Origin: JBLHOS01 sp047623825
GTDB lineage: Bacteria; Pseudomonadota; Alphaproteobacteria; Rhodobacterales; Rhodobacteraceae
Reading direction: 5' to 3'
NCBI GenBank assembly: GCA_047623825.1
Contig: JBLHOS010000009.1
Span: forward strand, 1 to 53,511
Length of the DNA stretch: 53,511 bases
Made by a program: the position numbers and the translations under genes. How positions within the stretch are numbered: position 1 is the first letter of the stretch; every line of letters begins with the position of its first letter. The notes below the pieces were generated by a model, which ran no database searches, was not told the DNA's origin, and saw only the letters and a list, made by a program, of their open reading frames with translations. Below, one piece after another: positions 34,246 through 43,306 of the stretch.

Positions 34246-34260
34246 AGCGAGGACTGCGAT

Positions 34261-35253
34261 ATGTATGCACAGATGATCCAATCTACCGGGGCTGGCGTCA
34301 AATCCCTTGATGAGATGGACCCACAAGAGCGCGCCTTTCAGGAGCGGATTAATGCGGGCGACAAAATTGAGCCCAAGGACTGGATGCCAGAGGGCTACCG
34401 CCAGAACCTGATCCGACAAATTGCCCAACATGCCCACTCCGAAATTGTCGGCCAACTGCCCGAGGGCAACTGGATCACCCGCGCACCGACGCTAGAGCGT
34501 AAGGCGATCTTGCTGGCCAAGGTCCAGGATGAGGCTGGACATGGCCTTTATCTTTACGGCGCGGCGGAAACCCTTGGTGTCAGCCGCGATGACCTGTTCA
34601 AACAGCTCAACAATGGCAAAATGAAATATTCCTCAATCTTCAACTATCCGACCCTGACATGGGCCGATATGGGCGCGGTCGGCTGGCTGGTCGACGGGGC
34701 AGCGATCATGAACCAAGTGCCGCTGCAACGCACGTCTTATGGACCTTATGCACGAGCCATGGTGCGGATCTGCAAAGAAGAAAGTTTTCATCAGCGTCAG
34801 GGCTTTGACATCATGATGAAGATGGCCAACGGCACGGCTGCACAGCGAAAAATGGCACAAGATGCCCTGAACCGGCTCTGGTTCCCATCGCTGATGATGT
34901 TCGGGCCGTCCGACAAAGACAGTGTACATTCAGCACAATCCATGGCGTGGAAAATTAAGATCAATACAAATGATGAATTACGTCAGAAATTTGTCGATCA
35001 AACGGCACCGCAGGCGGCGTATCTGGGGCTTAGCATTCCCGATCCAGATCTAAAATGGGATGACGCCTCGGGGCAATACCAATTCACCGAACCTGATTGG
35101 GCGGAGTTCCACGACGTGCTGCACGGCAATGGGCCGTGCAACACCGATCGGTTGGCTGCGCGCAATGCCGCCTGGGATCAAGGCGCTTGGGTGCGCGACG
35201 GGATGATGGCGCACGCCCAAAAGCGTGCAGCAGCACGGCTGGCCGCACAATGA
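34261..35253 (+). CDS. paaA: 1,2-phenylacetyl-CoA epoxidase, catalytic subunit A
   Basis: A 330-residue di-iron oxygenase subunit. Iron-ligand regions are KVQDEAGHGLYLYGAAE and RICKEESFHQRQGFD, each with the E-x-x-H pattern. The N-terminus has AFQERINAGDKIEPKDWMPE typical of PaaA. It binds phenylacetyl-CoA and makes the ring-1,2-epoxide in complex with PaaC, using electrons from PaaE. Starts 15 bp after the thiolase gene and overlaps paaB by 4 bases. Confidence 0.97.
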   Translation: MYAQMIQSTGAGVKSLDEMDPQERAFQERINAGDKIEPKDWMPEGYRQNLIRQIAQHAHSEIVGQLPEGNWITRAPTLERKAILLAKVQDEAGHGLYLYGAAETLGVSRDDLFKQLNNGKMKYSSIFNYPTLTWADMGAVGWLVDGAAIMNQVPLQRTSYGPYARAMVRICKEESFHQRQGFDIMMKMANGTAAQRKMAQDALNRLWFPSLMMFGPSDKDSVHSAQSMAWKIKINTNDELRQKFVDQTAPQAAYLGLSIPDPDLKWDDASGQYQFTEPDWAEFHDVLHGNGPCNTDRLAARNAAWDQGAWVRDGMMAHAQKRAAARLAAQ

Positions 35254-35549
35254 GCACCGGGACAACCCAAACGGAGTGGCCCCTATGGGAGATCTTTATT
35301 CGCGGACAGCATGGTCTGTCGCATCGTCATGTCGGCAGCCTGCATGCGGCGGATGCTGAAATGGCCATTAAGAACGCCCGCGATGTCTATACGCGGCGCA
35401 ACGAAGGCATCTCAATCTGGGCAGTTCAGGCCACACATATCGCGGCCTCTGCCCCCGGTGACAAAGGTCCGTTTTATGAGCCTGCGAATGCCAAAGTGTA
35501 CCGCCATCCGACCTTTTTCGACATCCCGGATGATGTGGGGCCGATGTAG
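35250..35549 (+). CDS. paaB: 1,2-phenylacetyl-CoA epoxidase, subunit B
   Basis: A 99-residue protein with the PaaB pattern WPLWEIFIRGQHGLSHRHVG, SLHAADAEMAIKNARDVYTR and EGISIWAV. PaaB is a small subunit without catalytic residues that links PaaAC pairs in the complex. The ATG at 35250 is inside the paaA stop (ATGA) and the gene abuts paaC. Its length is usual for the family. Confidence 0.96.
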   Translation: MSTGTTQTEWPLWEIFIRGQHGLSHRHVGSLHAADAEMAIKNARDVYTRRNEGISIWAVQATHIAASAPGDKGPFYEPANAKVYRHPTFFDIPDDVGPM

Positions 35550-36322
35550 TGTTGGATCAAGCGAAAACCGATGCCGCCCTTTATGAATTCGTCCTGCGGA
35601 TGGGGGACAACACCCTGATCTTAGGCCACCGGATCTCAGAATGGTGCGGTGTCGCGCCGGTGCTGGAAGAAGACATTGCCCTGGCCAATACGGCGCTGGA
35701 CCTGATCGGGCAAACTCAGATGTGGCTGGGTCTGGCGGCTGAGATTGCAGGCGACGTCAAAACTGCCGACGAACTCGCGTTCCTGCGCGACGTTTGGGAT
35801 TTTCGTAATCTGTTGCTGGTTGAGCGGCCAAACGGTGACTTTGGCCATACGATCTTGCGGCAGTTTCTGTTTGACGTATTTCATAAGCTCCAGCTGACTG
35901 ATCTGGCGCAATCGCCTGATCCGCGTATTGCTGAGATCGCTGCCAAGGCGGTGAAAGAGGTCAGTTACCATTTGGAGCGATCCCGCGACACGGTGATTGC
36001 GTTGGGCGATGGGACTGTCGAAAGCCATGCGCGGATGCAGGCCGCACTTGATCTGTTATGGCCCTATGTTGGTGAGATGTTCAGCAGTGACCCTATCAGT
36101 CAGACGGTGGGACTAGCCGGGTTTGCCACGAACCCCACCAATTTTCGCGCCGCTTGGGACGCAGATGTCTTGCCCAGCCTAGAGCAGGCGTCATTGAACG
36201 TGCCCACCAGCATATTCGCCCATAAAGGCGGCAAAACCGGGGCCCAGCACACGGAGCATTTGGGGCATCTATTGGCGACGATGCAATGGCTGCAACGCGC
36301 CTACCCCGGGGCCAGTTGGTAG
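35549..36322 (+). CDS. paaC: 1,2-phenylacetyl-CoA epoxidase, structural subunit C
   Basis: A 257-residue ferritin-like protein: LYEFVLRMGDNTLILGHRISEWCG, EEDIALANTALDLIGQ and SYHLERSRDTVIALGDGT. It pairs with PaaA but lacks a functional iron site in known systems. Starts with GTG at 35549, sharing one base with the paaB stop. Confidence 0.96.
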   Translation: MLDQAKTDAALYEFVLRMGDNTLILGHRISEWCGVAPVLEEDIALANTALDLIGQTQMWLGLAAEIAGDVKTADELAFLRDVWDFRNLLLVERPNGDFGHTILRQFLFDVFHKLQLTDLAQSPDPRIAEIAAKAVKEVSYHLERSRDTVIALGDGTVESHARMQAALDLLWPYVGEMFSSDPISQTVGLAGFATNPTNFRAAWDADVLPSLEQASLNVPTSIFAHKGGKTGAQHTEHLGHLLATMQWLQRAYPGASW

Positions 36323-36327
36323 GGGTC

Positions 36328-36789
36328 ATGATGCGCGCAACCGTCGATCAAATCTGGGGCTGGCTGGACCAAGTACCCGACCCTGAGATCCCAGTGATTT
36401 CAATCGTCGATTTGGGCATTGTGCGCGGGGTGTCATGGAAAGGTGAGACCTTAGAAATCGCTGTGACACCGACCTATTCGGGCTGTCCCGCAACCAGCAT
36501 CATCAACTTTGATATTGAGGCCGCGCTGCGCGCCAAAGGCATTGAGATGATTGTTCTAAAACGGCAATTATCCCCAGCTTGGACCACAGATTGGCTGTCA
36601 GACAAAGGACGCAATCAGTTGCTGGCTTACGGGATCGCGCCGCCAAACCCGGCAGGTGGGCCGCAGGCATGCCCGCAATGTGGATCAAGTCATTTGAGCC
36701 GCGTCAGCCAATTCGGATCAACACCCTGCAAGGCGCATTGGCGCTGTGATGATTGCCTTGAACCCTTTGACTATTTCAAATGTATCTAG
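36328..36789 (+). CDS. paaD: phenylacetate degradation protein PaaD (Fe-S maturation)
   Basis: A 153-residue protein with an N-terminal MIP18/DUF59 domain (VPDPEIPVISIVDLGIVRGV; VTPTYSGCPATSIINFDIE) and a C-terminal zinc-ribbon-like part with paired cysteines (CPQCGSS and CDDCLEPF). PaaD helps assemble or repair the iron-sulfur or iron centres of the epoxidase. The ATG at 36328 is chosen because an earlier frame overlaps paaC. Confidence 0.94.
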   Translation: MMRATVDQIWGWLDQVPDPEIPVISIVDLGIVRGVSWKGETLEIAVTPTYSGCPATSIINFDIEAALRAKGIEMIVLKRQLSPAWTTDWLSDKGRNQLLAYGIAPPNPAGGPQACPQCGSSHLSRVSQFGSTPCKAHWRCDDCLEPFDYFKCI

Positions 36790-36799
36790 GAAGACGCTG

Positions 36800-37873
36800 A
36801 TGGCCCAGTTTCACACTCTGACCGTAACAGACGTTCAAAAAACTATCCGCGATGCGGTGGTCGTGACGCTGCGCCCAGCGCCGCAAGACGCTGCCTCGTT
36901 TGACTTCATCCAAGGCCAGTATCTGACCTTCCGCCGGGATTTTGACGGGCGCGAATTGCGGCGGTCCTACTCTATCTGCGCAGGGACGGATGACGGAGTT
37001 TTGCAGATCGGGATCAAACAGGTTGAGGGTGGCGCGTTTTCGAGTTGGGCCAACGACAATCTGAAACCCGGTGACACGGTTCAGGCGATGCCGCCGATGG
37101 GCAATTTCCACACACCCATCGACCCAAATGCGCGCCGTCATTATCTGGCTTTTGCGGCCGGATCAGGCATTACGCCGATCCTGTCAATCTTGCGCACGGT
37201 TCTGGTATGTGAGCCGCTGGCGCAGTTCACATTAGTCTATGCAAACCGCGCGGTGAACACGATCATGTTCCGCGAAGAGCTGGAGGATCTGAAAAATCTC
37301 TATATGGGTCGGCTGAACATACTGCATCTTCTGAACGCTAACGCACAAGAGATCGACCTGTTTACCGGTCGGATTGACGCCCAGAAATGCGCCCAACTGT
37401 TTGAGCATTGGATTGATGTCAGCCGCGTTGACACCGTGTTTATCTGCGGGCCAGAGCCGATGATGTTGAGCATTTCAGAGGCGTTGAAGTCCCACGGGTT
37501 GCGCGCCGATCAGATCAAGTTTGAACTGTTTGCCAGCAAGCAACCGGGACGGGCAAAAAGACAGACCGCAGCCGTGGTTGGCATACCGGCCACACAGACA
37601 ACGCAAGCAGCCATCACATTGGACGGAACACAGCGGCGGTTTGAAATGCGGCGCGATATCCCAATTCTGCAAGCCGCTCTCGACAACGATATCGATGTGC
37701 CGTTTGCTTGCCGTGCAGGGGTTTGCTCAACCTGCCGCGCAAAGGTTCTGCAGGGCGAGGTTGAGATGCTGACCAACCACGCGCTAGAGGATTATGAGGT
37801 GGCTCAAGGCTATGTGCTGACCTGCCAATGCTACCCGATTAGCGATCATGTGGTTGTCGATTACGACCATTAG
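36800..37873 (+). CDS. paaE: 1,2-phenylacetyl-CoA epoxidase reductase, subunit E
   Basis: A 357-residue electron-transfer protein. The first two thirds are a ferredoxin-reductase module: FAD site LRRSYSICAG, NAD(P) site FAAGSGITPILSILRTVL and FICGPEPMM. The last 90 residues are a plant-type 2Fe-2S ferredoxin with CRAGVCSTCRAKVL and the fourth Cys in YVLTCQCYP. It passes electrons from NADPH to PaaA. Last gene of the paa operon; converges with the hydrolase gene after 29 bp. The ligase PaaK and PaaG, PaaZ, PaaF, PaaH are not in the window. Confidence 0.96.
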   Translation: MAQFHTLTVTDVQKTIRDAVVVTLRPAPQDAASFDFIQGQYLTFRRDFDGRELRRSYSICAGTDDGVLQIGIKQVEGGAFSSWANDNLKPGDTVQAMPPMGNFHTPIDPNARRHYLAFAAGSGITPILSILRTVLVCEPLAQFTLVYANRAVNTIMFREELEDLKNLYMGRLNILHLLNANAQEIDLFTGRIDAQKCAQLFEHWIDVSRVDTVFICGPEPMMLSISEALKSHGLRADQIKFELFASKQPGRAKRQTAAVVGIPATQTTQAAITLDGTQRRFEMRRDIPILQAALDNDIDVPFACRAGVCSTCRAKVLQGEVEMLTNHALEDYEVAQGYVLTCQCYPISDHVVVDYDH

Positions 37874-37902
37874 GGATTTGGCAGACAGCGCGGGTTTGCC
37901 GT

Positions 37903-38601
37903 TCAGATAACATCAACCTCAATGCGGCCAACGCCCTTGATGCTGGCCAACATCGTGTCACCGCGCTGGATCTGACCAACGCCTGACGGGGTGCCTGTCA
38001 TGATCACATCACCTGCCTGAAGCTCAAAATACTGCGACAGGACCGCGATTATTTCGGGTGTTTTCCAGATCATCTGGTTCAAATCCCCGCTCTGACGCTG
38101 CTGCCCGTTTACATCCAACGTGATGGCACCGCTATTGGGATGGCCAATTTCAGACACCGGCGTCAACGGCCCACAAGGCCCCGAACGCTCAAACGATTTT
38201 CCGACTTCCCAAGGGCGGCCCGCCTTTTTGGCGGCGGCCTGCAAATCACGGCGGGTCATATCAAGCCCAACACCGTAGCCAAAGACATGATCGAGTGCTG
38301 TGCCAGCATCAATGTTGCTGCCACCACGGGCAAGTGCGACGGTCATCTCAACCTCGAAATGCACATCATTGGACATGCTGGGATAAGGGAAGACGCCGTC
38401 AGACGTTAGGCACGTGGCACTTTTGAGAAAAAAGAACGGCGCCTCTTTGTCTGGATCATGGCCCATCTCAACCGCATGGGCGGCATAGTTGCGACCGATA
38501 CAAAAAACTCGGTTGACCGGGAAAACGACTGCCGTGCCAACAATCGGCAAGCTTGGTCGCACTGGCGGTTCAATGGCATAAAGTGGCAGATCGTTGGTCA
38601 T
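37903..38601 (-). CDS. FAH-family hydrolase, fumarylpyruvate hydrolase-like
   Basis: A 232-residue FAH-fold enzyme: VFCIGRNYAAHAVEMG at the N-terminus, metal ligands in HFEVEMTVALARGG, SFERSGPCGPLTPV and VIMTGTPSGVGQ. The short form and RNYAAHAVEMG resemble fumarylpyruvate hydrolase (gentisate pathway) and oxaloacetate decarboxylase-like members. It follows the bhc operon on the same strand after a 134-bp gap. Oxaloacetate tautomerase or decarboxylase activity, known in this family, would fit the product of the bhc cycle; this is inference. Confidence 0.82.
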   Translation of the reverse strand: MTNDLPLYAIEPPVRPSLPIVGTAVVFPVNRVFCIGRNYAAHAVEMGHDPDKEAPFFFLKSATCLTSDGVFPYPSMSNDVHFEVEMTVALARGGSNIDAGTALDHVFGYGVGLDMTRRDLQAAAKKAGRPWEVGKSFERSGPCGPLTPVSEIGHPNSGAITLDVNGQQRQSGDLNQMIWKTPEIIAVLSQYFELQAGDVIMTGTPSGVGQIQRGDTMLASIKGVGRIEVDVI

Positions 38602-38735
38602 GGCTGGGCTCTCTAGGAGTATGGCATATTAATCTTTTACCTATGGAAACAGTTGCAGAACAACAGTAATCTGAACACCCCAAAGGATGCCGCGAACCAA
38701 ACGCTTTCGGATCAATGATCGCCGATGAAGGGCTT

Positions 38736-39701
38736 TTAGAAATCTACTTCGATGGCCACACCAGCGGCAACTGCTTGATCGACCACAGCGGCCGCCACCG
38801 CGAGATCCTGCAAACCAACACCGGTGCCATCAAATATGGTGATATCGGTATCTGAATGGCGGCCCGGATGGGCACCATTGATAACCTGACCAATCTCGAA
38901 AATATCCGCCGCTAAGATCGCGCCAGCCCCAACCGCATGCTGCGCCTCACCGATTGAGATTGATTGTGCAATCTCATCAGTGAACACCCGAGCGCGGGCG
39001 AAAACAGCTGGATCAATCTCTTGCTTGCCTTTGGTGTCGGTGCCCATGCAGGCCAGATGTGTGCCCGGTCTGATCTGCGCATCGTGAAGGATCACATCGA
39101 AACTGGAGGTTATCGTGATGATGACATCGGCCTGTGCCCCCAGTTGGTCCAGATCTACCGCCTCAAACGGTAGGCCAAGATCATTTGCCACCTCTTCAAG
39201 CCGCGATAGCTTTTCGGGGTGTCGGTTCCAGCCAATCACCTTATCAAAGTTACGCTGGCGGGCGGCAGCCCGCATCTGAAACGCCGATTGATGGCCCGCA
39301 CCGACCATGCCCAAAACCTTGGCGTCGGGCCGCGATAAATGTTTGATGGAAACGGCACTGGCCGCCGCCGTGCGCAGTGCAGTCAACAGATTGCCCCCGA
39401 CGACAGCCTGCAGTTTGCCACTGTTGGCGTCGAACAAGAACACCGTGGATTGGTGGTTAGTCATGTCCTTGGCGGCATTGCCAGGCCAATAACCACCAGA
39501 TTTCAGCCCAAGGTTAAGACCCGCCCGATCAAAGCCAGATTTGAAGCCATAAAGCGCGTCAGCATGGCCAATTGCCTCCCGTATGACCGGGAAATTATAG
39601 GCATCTCCTTTTGATATCGCCGCAAAAACGGCCTCTACGGCATCAAAGCAAGCTTCTGGCGTCACAAGTTCCGAGATGGCCGTTTCTGGTATGATCAGCA
39701 T
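38736..39701 (-). CDS. bhcD: iminosuccinate reductase BhcD
   Basis: A 321-residue protein of the ornithine cyclodeaminase/mu-crystallin family. The substrate lysine region YGFKSGFDRAGLNLGLKSGG and the NAD-binding motif GMVGAGHQSAFQMRAA are clear. In the beta-hydroxyaspartate cycle BhcD reduces iminosuccinate to L-aspartate with NADH. Assignment rests on the family plus the exact gene order bhcA-B-C-D, with bhcR divergent, known from Paracoccus denitrificans. Confidence 0.93.
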   Translation of the reverse strand: MLIIPETAISELVTPEACFDAVEAVFAAISKGDAYNFPVIREAIGHADALYGFKSGFDRAGLNLGLKSGGYWPGNAAKDMTNHQSTVFLFDANSGKLQAVVGGNLLTALRTAAASAVSIKHLSRPDAKVLGMVGAGHQSAFQMRAAARQRNFDKVIGWNRHPEKLSRLEEVANDLGLPFEAVDLDQLGAQADVIITITSSFDVILHDAQIRPGTHLACMGTDTKGKQEIDPAVFARARVFTDEIAQSISIGEAQHAVGAGAILAADIFEIGQVINGAHPGRHSDTDITIFDGTGVGLQDLAVAAAVVDQAVAAGVAIEVDF

Positions 39702-39776
39702 AATATGTTCCGTGCATTTCAGGGCGTGACAGGGGCCGCAACAGCCCCCTTTTGCGAGGTGGTGGATGTGGCCGGT

Positions 39777-40940
39777 TTAGTAGGCCTTCCCGCGTGCAGA
39801 AACTGGCCACAGGGTTTCAACCTTTCCATTGCGCACGCCCACATACCAATCATGGACGTTGCAGGTCGGGTCGCAATGACCAGGCACCAAGTACAACTTG
39901 TCACCGACTTTCAAGACGCCGTCCGGATCTGCAACAACGCCGTGCTCATCAGAGCATTTGACGTATTGGACATCTGTTCGACCAAAGATCGTTGGCAAAC
40001 CACTGTCGACCGATTGTACCTTGAGGCCGGCATCCACAATAGCCTTGTCAGTTTTTACATGCGACATCACGCTGGTCAGGATGAACAACGCATTTTCCCA
40101 TTCGCCGCGATCAATTCGGTTGCCGTCCTTGTCCAAAATCCGACCATAATCGGCGTCCATGAAGGCATAAGATCCGCATTGCAGTTCATTGAACACGCCC
40201 GACGCGCTCTCAAAATAATAAGAACCCGTGCCGCCACCGCCAACGATATCGCTGTCGATACCTTCGGCTTTCAAGAGGTCCAGTGTCTGGCGCACCTGAT
40301 CGATGGCGATCTCGGTTTTGCTGTGCCGTTCTGCGTAGTTGTCTAGGTGCTGCATCGCACCCTGATAAGCCTGAATACCTGCGTATTTTAGGCCATCAGC
40401 CGCCGCTATTGCCTTGGCCAAATCCACCACGGGCTGGCCAAATTGTACACCGCAGCGCCCAGCGCCCACGTCGATCTCTACCAGACATTCAATCTGGGTG
40501 CCGTGCTTGGTCGCAGCAGCCGACAGCTCAGCCACATTCTCGATATCATCAACACAGCAGATCGTGCGCGCACCCAGTTTGGGCAGGCGTGCAAGGCGGT
40601 CTGTCTTATTCGCACCACGCACCTGATTGCTGACCAGAACGTCAGTGATACCACCACGCGCAAAAACCTCCGCCTCACTGACCTTTTGGCAACAAACTCC
40701 GACAGAGCCGCCCAGGCGTTCCTGAAGCAACGCCACATCGACCGATTTATGCATCTTGCCGTGAACCCGGTGACGCATACCGTGGGAGGTCGCGAAATCA
40801 CCCATCTTCTTAATATTCCGCTCTAAGGCGTCCAAATCCAACACCAAGCACGGCGTTTGAATATCAGCGGCATCCATTCCGGGGACTGCAGGCACATCAT
40901 AGCCAACCTCGAGATCTGCGAAATTAACGATATCAGTCAT
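39777..40940 (-). CDS. bhcC: beta-hydroxyaspartate aldolase BhcC
   Basis: A 387-residue PLP enzyme of the fold-type III, D-threonine-aldolase-like class. It has TPCLVLDLDALERNIKKMG, the PLP lysine Lys62 in RVHGKMHKS, and C-terminal metal-site residues in LYLVPGHCDPTCNVHDWYVG. It joins glycine and glyoxylate to (2R,3S)-beta-hydroxyaspartate. The ATG at 40940 is used because the longer frame reads through the bhcB gene end. Length agrees with known BhcC. Confidence 0.94.
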   Translation of the reverse strand: MTDIVNFADLEVGYDVPAVPGMDAADIQTPCLVLDLDALERNIKKMGDFATSHGMRHRVHGKMHKSVDVALLQERLGGSVGVCCQKVSEAEVFARGGITDVLVSNQVRGANKTDRLARLPKLGARTICCVDDIENVAELSAAATKHGTQIECLVEIDVGAGRCGVQFGQPVVDLAKAIAAADGLKYAGIQAYQGAMQHLDNYAERHSKTEIAIDQVRQTLDLLKAEGIDSDIVGGGGTGSYYFESASGVFNELQCGSYAFMDADYGRILDKDGNRIDRGEWENALFILTSVMSHVKTDKAIVDAGLKVQSVDSGLPTIFGRTDVQYVKCSDEHGVVADPDGVLKVGDKLYLVPGHCDPTCNVHDWYVGVRNGKVETLWPVSARGKAY

Positions 40941-40954
40941 TGTCTCGGCTCCCA

Positions 40955-41929
40955 TTAGCTTAACATCCATGGCAATTTGTCGAGGTCGACATTGCCACCC
41001 GTTACAATCACACCGACGCGCTTGCCGGCAAATCTTTGTTTGTTTTTTAGGATAGTCGCCAGCGGCACAGCGCAGCTTGGCTCCATCACGATTTTCATCC
41101 GTTGCCATGTCAGTTTCATCGCCTCAACGATCTCTTCCTCACTGGCTGTCAGAATATCGGTCACATAGTTGGAGACGAAATGCCATGTCAGCTCCTTCAA
41201 CGGCACCTTTAGGCCATCGGCGATTGTCTGGGGGGCATCGTCAGCGATGATATGCCCGGCCTTAAAGCTACGATAGGCGTCATCGGCCTGTTCAGGCTCT
41301 GCCGCAATAATCTGCACGTCCGGCGCTATATTGCTTAGCGTCAGGCAGGTGCCTGAGATCATACCACCGCCGCCGATCGGGGCGACCATCATATCCAAAT
41401 CACCGATCTGATCCATGAACTCACGGCTGCAGGTTCCCTGCCCGGCAATGACCCGCGGGTCATTATAGGGATGCACAAACTCCGCGCCGGTTGCGGCGAC
41501 AACCTCGGCAAATACTGCCTCACGCGATGTGATTGATGGCTCACATTCCACAATCACACCACCATAGCCCCGGACTGCAGCCTTCTTCGCTTCTGGTGCT
41601 GTGCGCGGCATGACCACAGTGCACGGTATTCCGCGGCGGCCCGCCGCATAGCTAAGCGATAAGGCATGGTTGCCAGAAGAATGCGTGGCCACGCCCTTGG
41701 CGGCTGTTTCATCGCTCAGACCAAAGACTGCGTTGCACGCGCCCCTAACCTTGAACGCACCGGCTTTTTGAAAGTTCTCACATTTAAAGAACAACTCCGC
41801 TCCGGTCAGCTCATTTAGATAGGTTGAAGTCAGAACTGGCGTGTAATGAATATGGGACCGGATCCGCGCATGTGCGTCGATAACATCCTGATATATCGGG
41901 ATATAGGGGATCATTGCGTCTTTCATCAT
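40955..41929 (-). CDS. bhcB: beta-hydroxyaspartate dehydratase BhcB
   Basis: A 324-residue PLP-dependent fold-type II dehydratase, like threonine/serine dehydratases. PLP lysine Lys60 lies in QKAGAFKVRGACNAVFG, the cofactor phosphate loop is VAPIGGGGMISGTC, and SSGNHALSLSYAAG is conserved. It converts beta-hydroxyaspartate to iminosuccinate and water. Its ATG overlaps the bhcA stop (ATGA), so the two are coupled. Confidence 0.94.
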   Translation of the reverse strand: MMKDAMIPYIPIYQDVIDAHARIRSHIHYTPVLTSTYLNELTGAELFFKCENFQKAGAFKVRGACNAVFGLSDETAAKGVATHSSGNHALSLSYAAGRRGIPCTVVMPRTAPEAKKAAVRGYGGVIVECEPSITSREAVFAEVVAATGAEFVHPYNDPRVIAGQGTCSREFMDQIGDLDMMVAPIGGGGMISGTCLTLSNIAPDVQIIAAEPEQADDAYRSFKAGHIIADDAPQTIADGLKVPLKELTWHFVSNYVTDILTASEEEIVEAMKLTWQRMKIVMEPSCAVPLATILKNKQRFAGKRVGVIVTGGNVDLDKLPWMLS

Positions 41930-43116
41930 GCCACCTCTTTCGCGATTTGTGGGCGGCCATGGCGGTAAACCGATTGTGCGGCGGCCACGCCTGAACCCAG
42001 TCGGATATCCAACCCTAGATCAACCATGACCATCTCTGCGGTCGCCAGACCTGACAGGGTCATAGCGTCGGTCAACTGGCCCAAATGACCAATCCGAAAG
42101 ACCTTGCCTGCGACTTCACCCAGACCCGTGCCAAAGGCCATTCCATATGTGTCCGCAGCGCGTGCCACGATGTCGATTGCATTGAACCCGGCTGGCGTCA
42201 CGATTGCCGAGACCGTATCGGAATAAAGATCGGGGCTTTGCGCGCAAAGTTTCAGGCCCCACGCTGACACCGCCGCGCGAACGCCATCGGCAATGCGCCG
42301 GTGCCGCGCAAAAACCGCGTCCAACCCCTCACTCAACAGCATGTCGCAGGCCATGTTCAAACCGTTCAGCAACCCCACGGGCGGGGTGTACGGAAAGCCA
42401 TTAGCGGCATAGCCTTTTTCCATATCGCGGATATCAAAAAAGGTCCGTGTCAAACTTGCCCCGTCAACCGCCGCGCGTGCCTTGGGCGACATCGCAATAA
42501 TCGCAAGGCCAGCAGGCAGCATAAACCCCTTTTGGGAGCCAGTGATGGCGACGTCGACGCCCCAAGCGTCCATCTGAAAATCCATTGAACCGATTGAGCT
42601 AACACCATCGACAAACAACATCGCGGGGTGCCCTGCCGCATCTATCGCCGCGCGAACGGCGGCAATGTTCGACACGACACCAGTTGCCGTCTCATTGTGC
42701 GTGGCCAAAACCACCTTGATCGAATGCAGGGTGTCTGCGCGTAGGATCTGTTCATATTGCTCGGCGGGAACCCCTGCCCCCCACGGCGCCTCAACAATGC
42801 TGACATCCAGGCCGTGGCGCTGGCACATATCAATCCAGCGGTGCGAAAACATGCCGTTGCGTGCAGCCAGAACACGGTCACCGGGTGATAACGTGTTGGT
42901 TAGTGCTGTTTCCCATCCGCCGGTTCCGGTCGACGGGAAGATAAAGACCTGAGCGGTCTCAGACTTGACGATCCGCTTCACACCCAAAAGTACGGGATGC
43001 AAGATATCGGCGAACAGCGGTGAGCGGTGATCCATTGTCGGCATGTCGACTGCTTTACGCAACGCCTCAGGCATATTTGTCGGCCCGGGAATGAAGACTG
43101 GGTTTTGCATAGACAT
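41926..43116 (-). CDS. bhcA: aspartate-glyoxylate aminotransferase BhcA
   Basis: A 396-residue class V aminotransferase resembling serine-glyoxylate aminotransferases. N-terminal NPVFIPGPTNMPEALRKAVD, PSTGTGGWETAL, and PLP Lys196 in ITGSQKGFMLPAG. It moves the amino group of L-aspartate to glyoxylate, giving oxaloacetate and glycine, which closes the cycle. The ATG at 43116 has AAGGAGGA before it; an upstream ATG would add 17 unlikely residues. First gene of bhcABCD. Confidence 0.94.
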   Translation of the reverse strand: MSMQNPVFIPGPTNMPEALRKAVDMPTMDHRSPLFADILHPVLLGVKRIVKSETAQVFIFPSTGTGGWETALTNTLSPGDRVLAARNGMFSHRWIDMCQRHGLDVSIVEAPWGAGVPAEQYEQILRADTLHSIKVVLATHNETATGVVSNIAAVRAAIDAAGHPAMLFVDGVSSIGSMDFQMDAWGVDVAITGSQKGFMLPAGLAIIAMSPKARAAVDGASLTRTFFDIRDMEKGYAANGFPYTPPVGLLNGLNMACDMLLSEGLDAVFARHRRIADGVRAAVSAWGLKLCAQSPDLYSDTVSAIVTPAGFNAIDIVARAADTYGMAFGTGLGEVAGKVFRIGHLGQLTDAMTLSGLATAEMVMVDLGLDIRLGSGVAAAQSVYRHGRPQIAKEVA

Positions 43117-43306
43117 CGGCTGCTCCTCCTTGAATTTCACCAGTTCTAGAAGGCTTACTCGCAGCATACAATTTTTTTGAAATCAGTTTTTCCAACGCCG
43201 AAACCCTATAATAGCACACATTATCAATATGTTGCTTTTTTCATATTGCGAAAGATTTTTTCATTTGTAGAATATATTCAGAATTCTAACAGCTGAAGGT
43301 ACCCAA
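43117..43306. promoter_or_regulatory. divergent bhcA / bhcR control region
   Basis: This AT-rich 190-bp gap contains the palindrome GAATATATTC at 43270-43279 directly followed by AGAATTCT (43280-43287), close to the bhcR start, and several T-rich blocks. These are candidate BhcR sites. IclR-type regulators often bind such imperfect palindromes between divergent genes. Confidence 0.5.
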
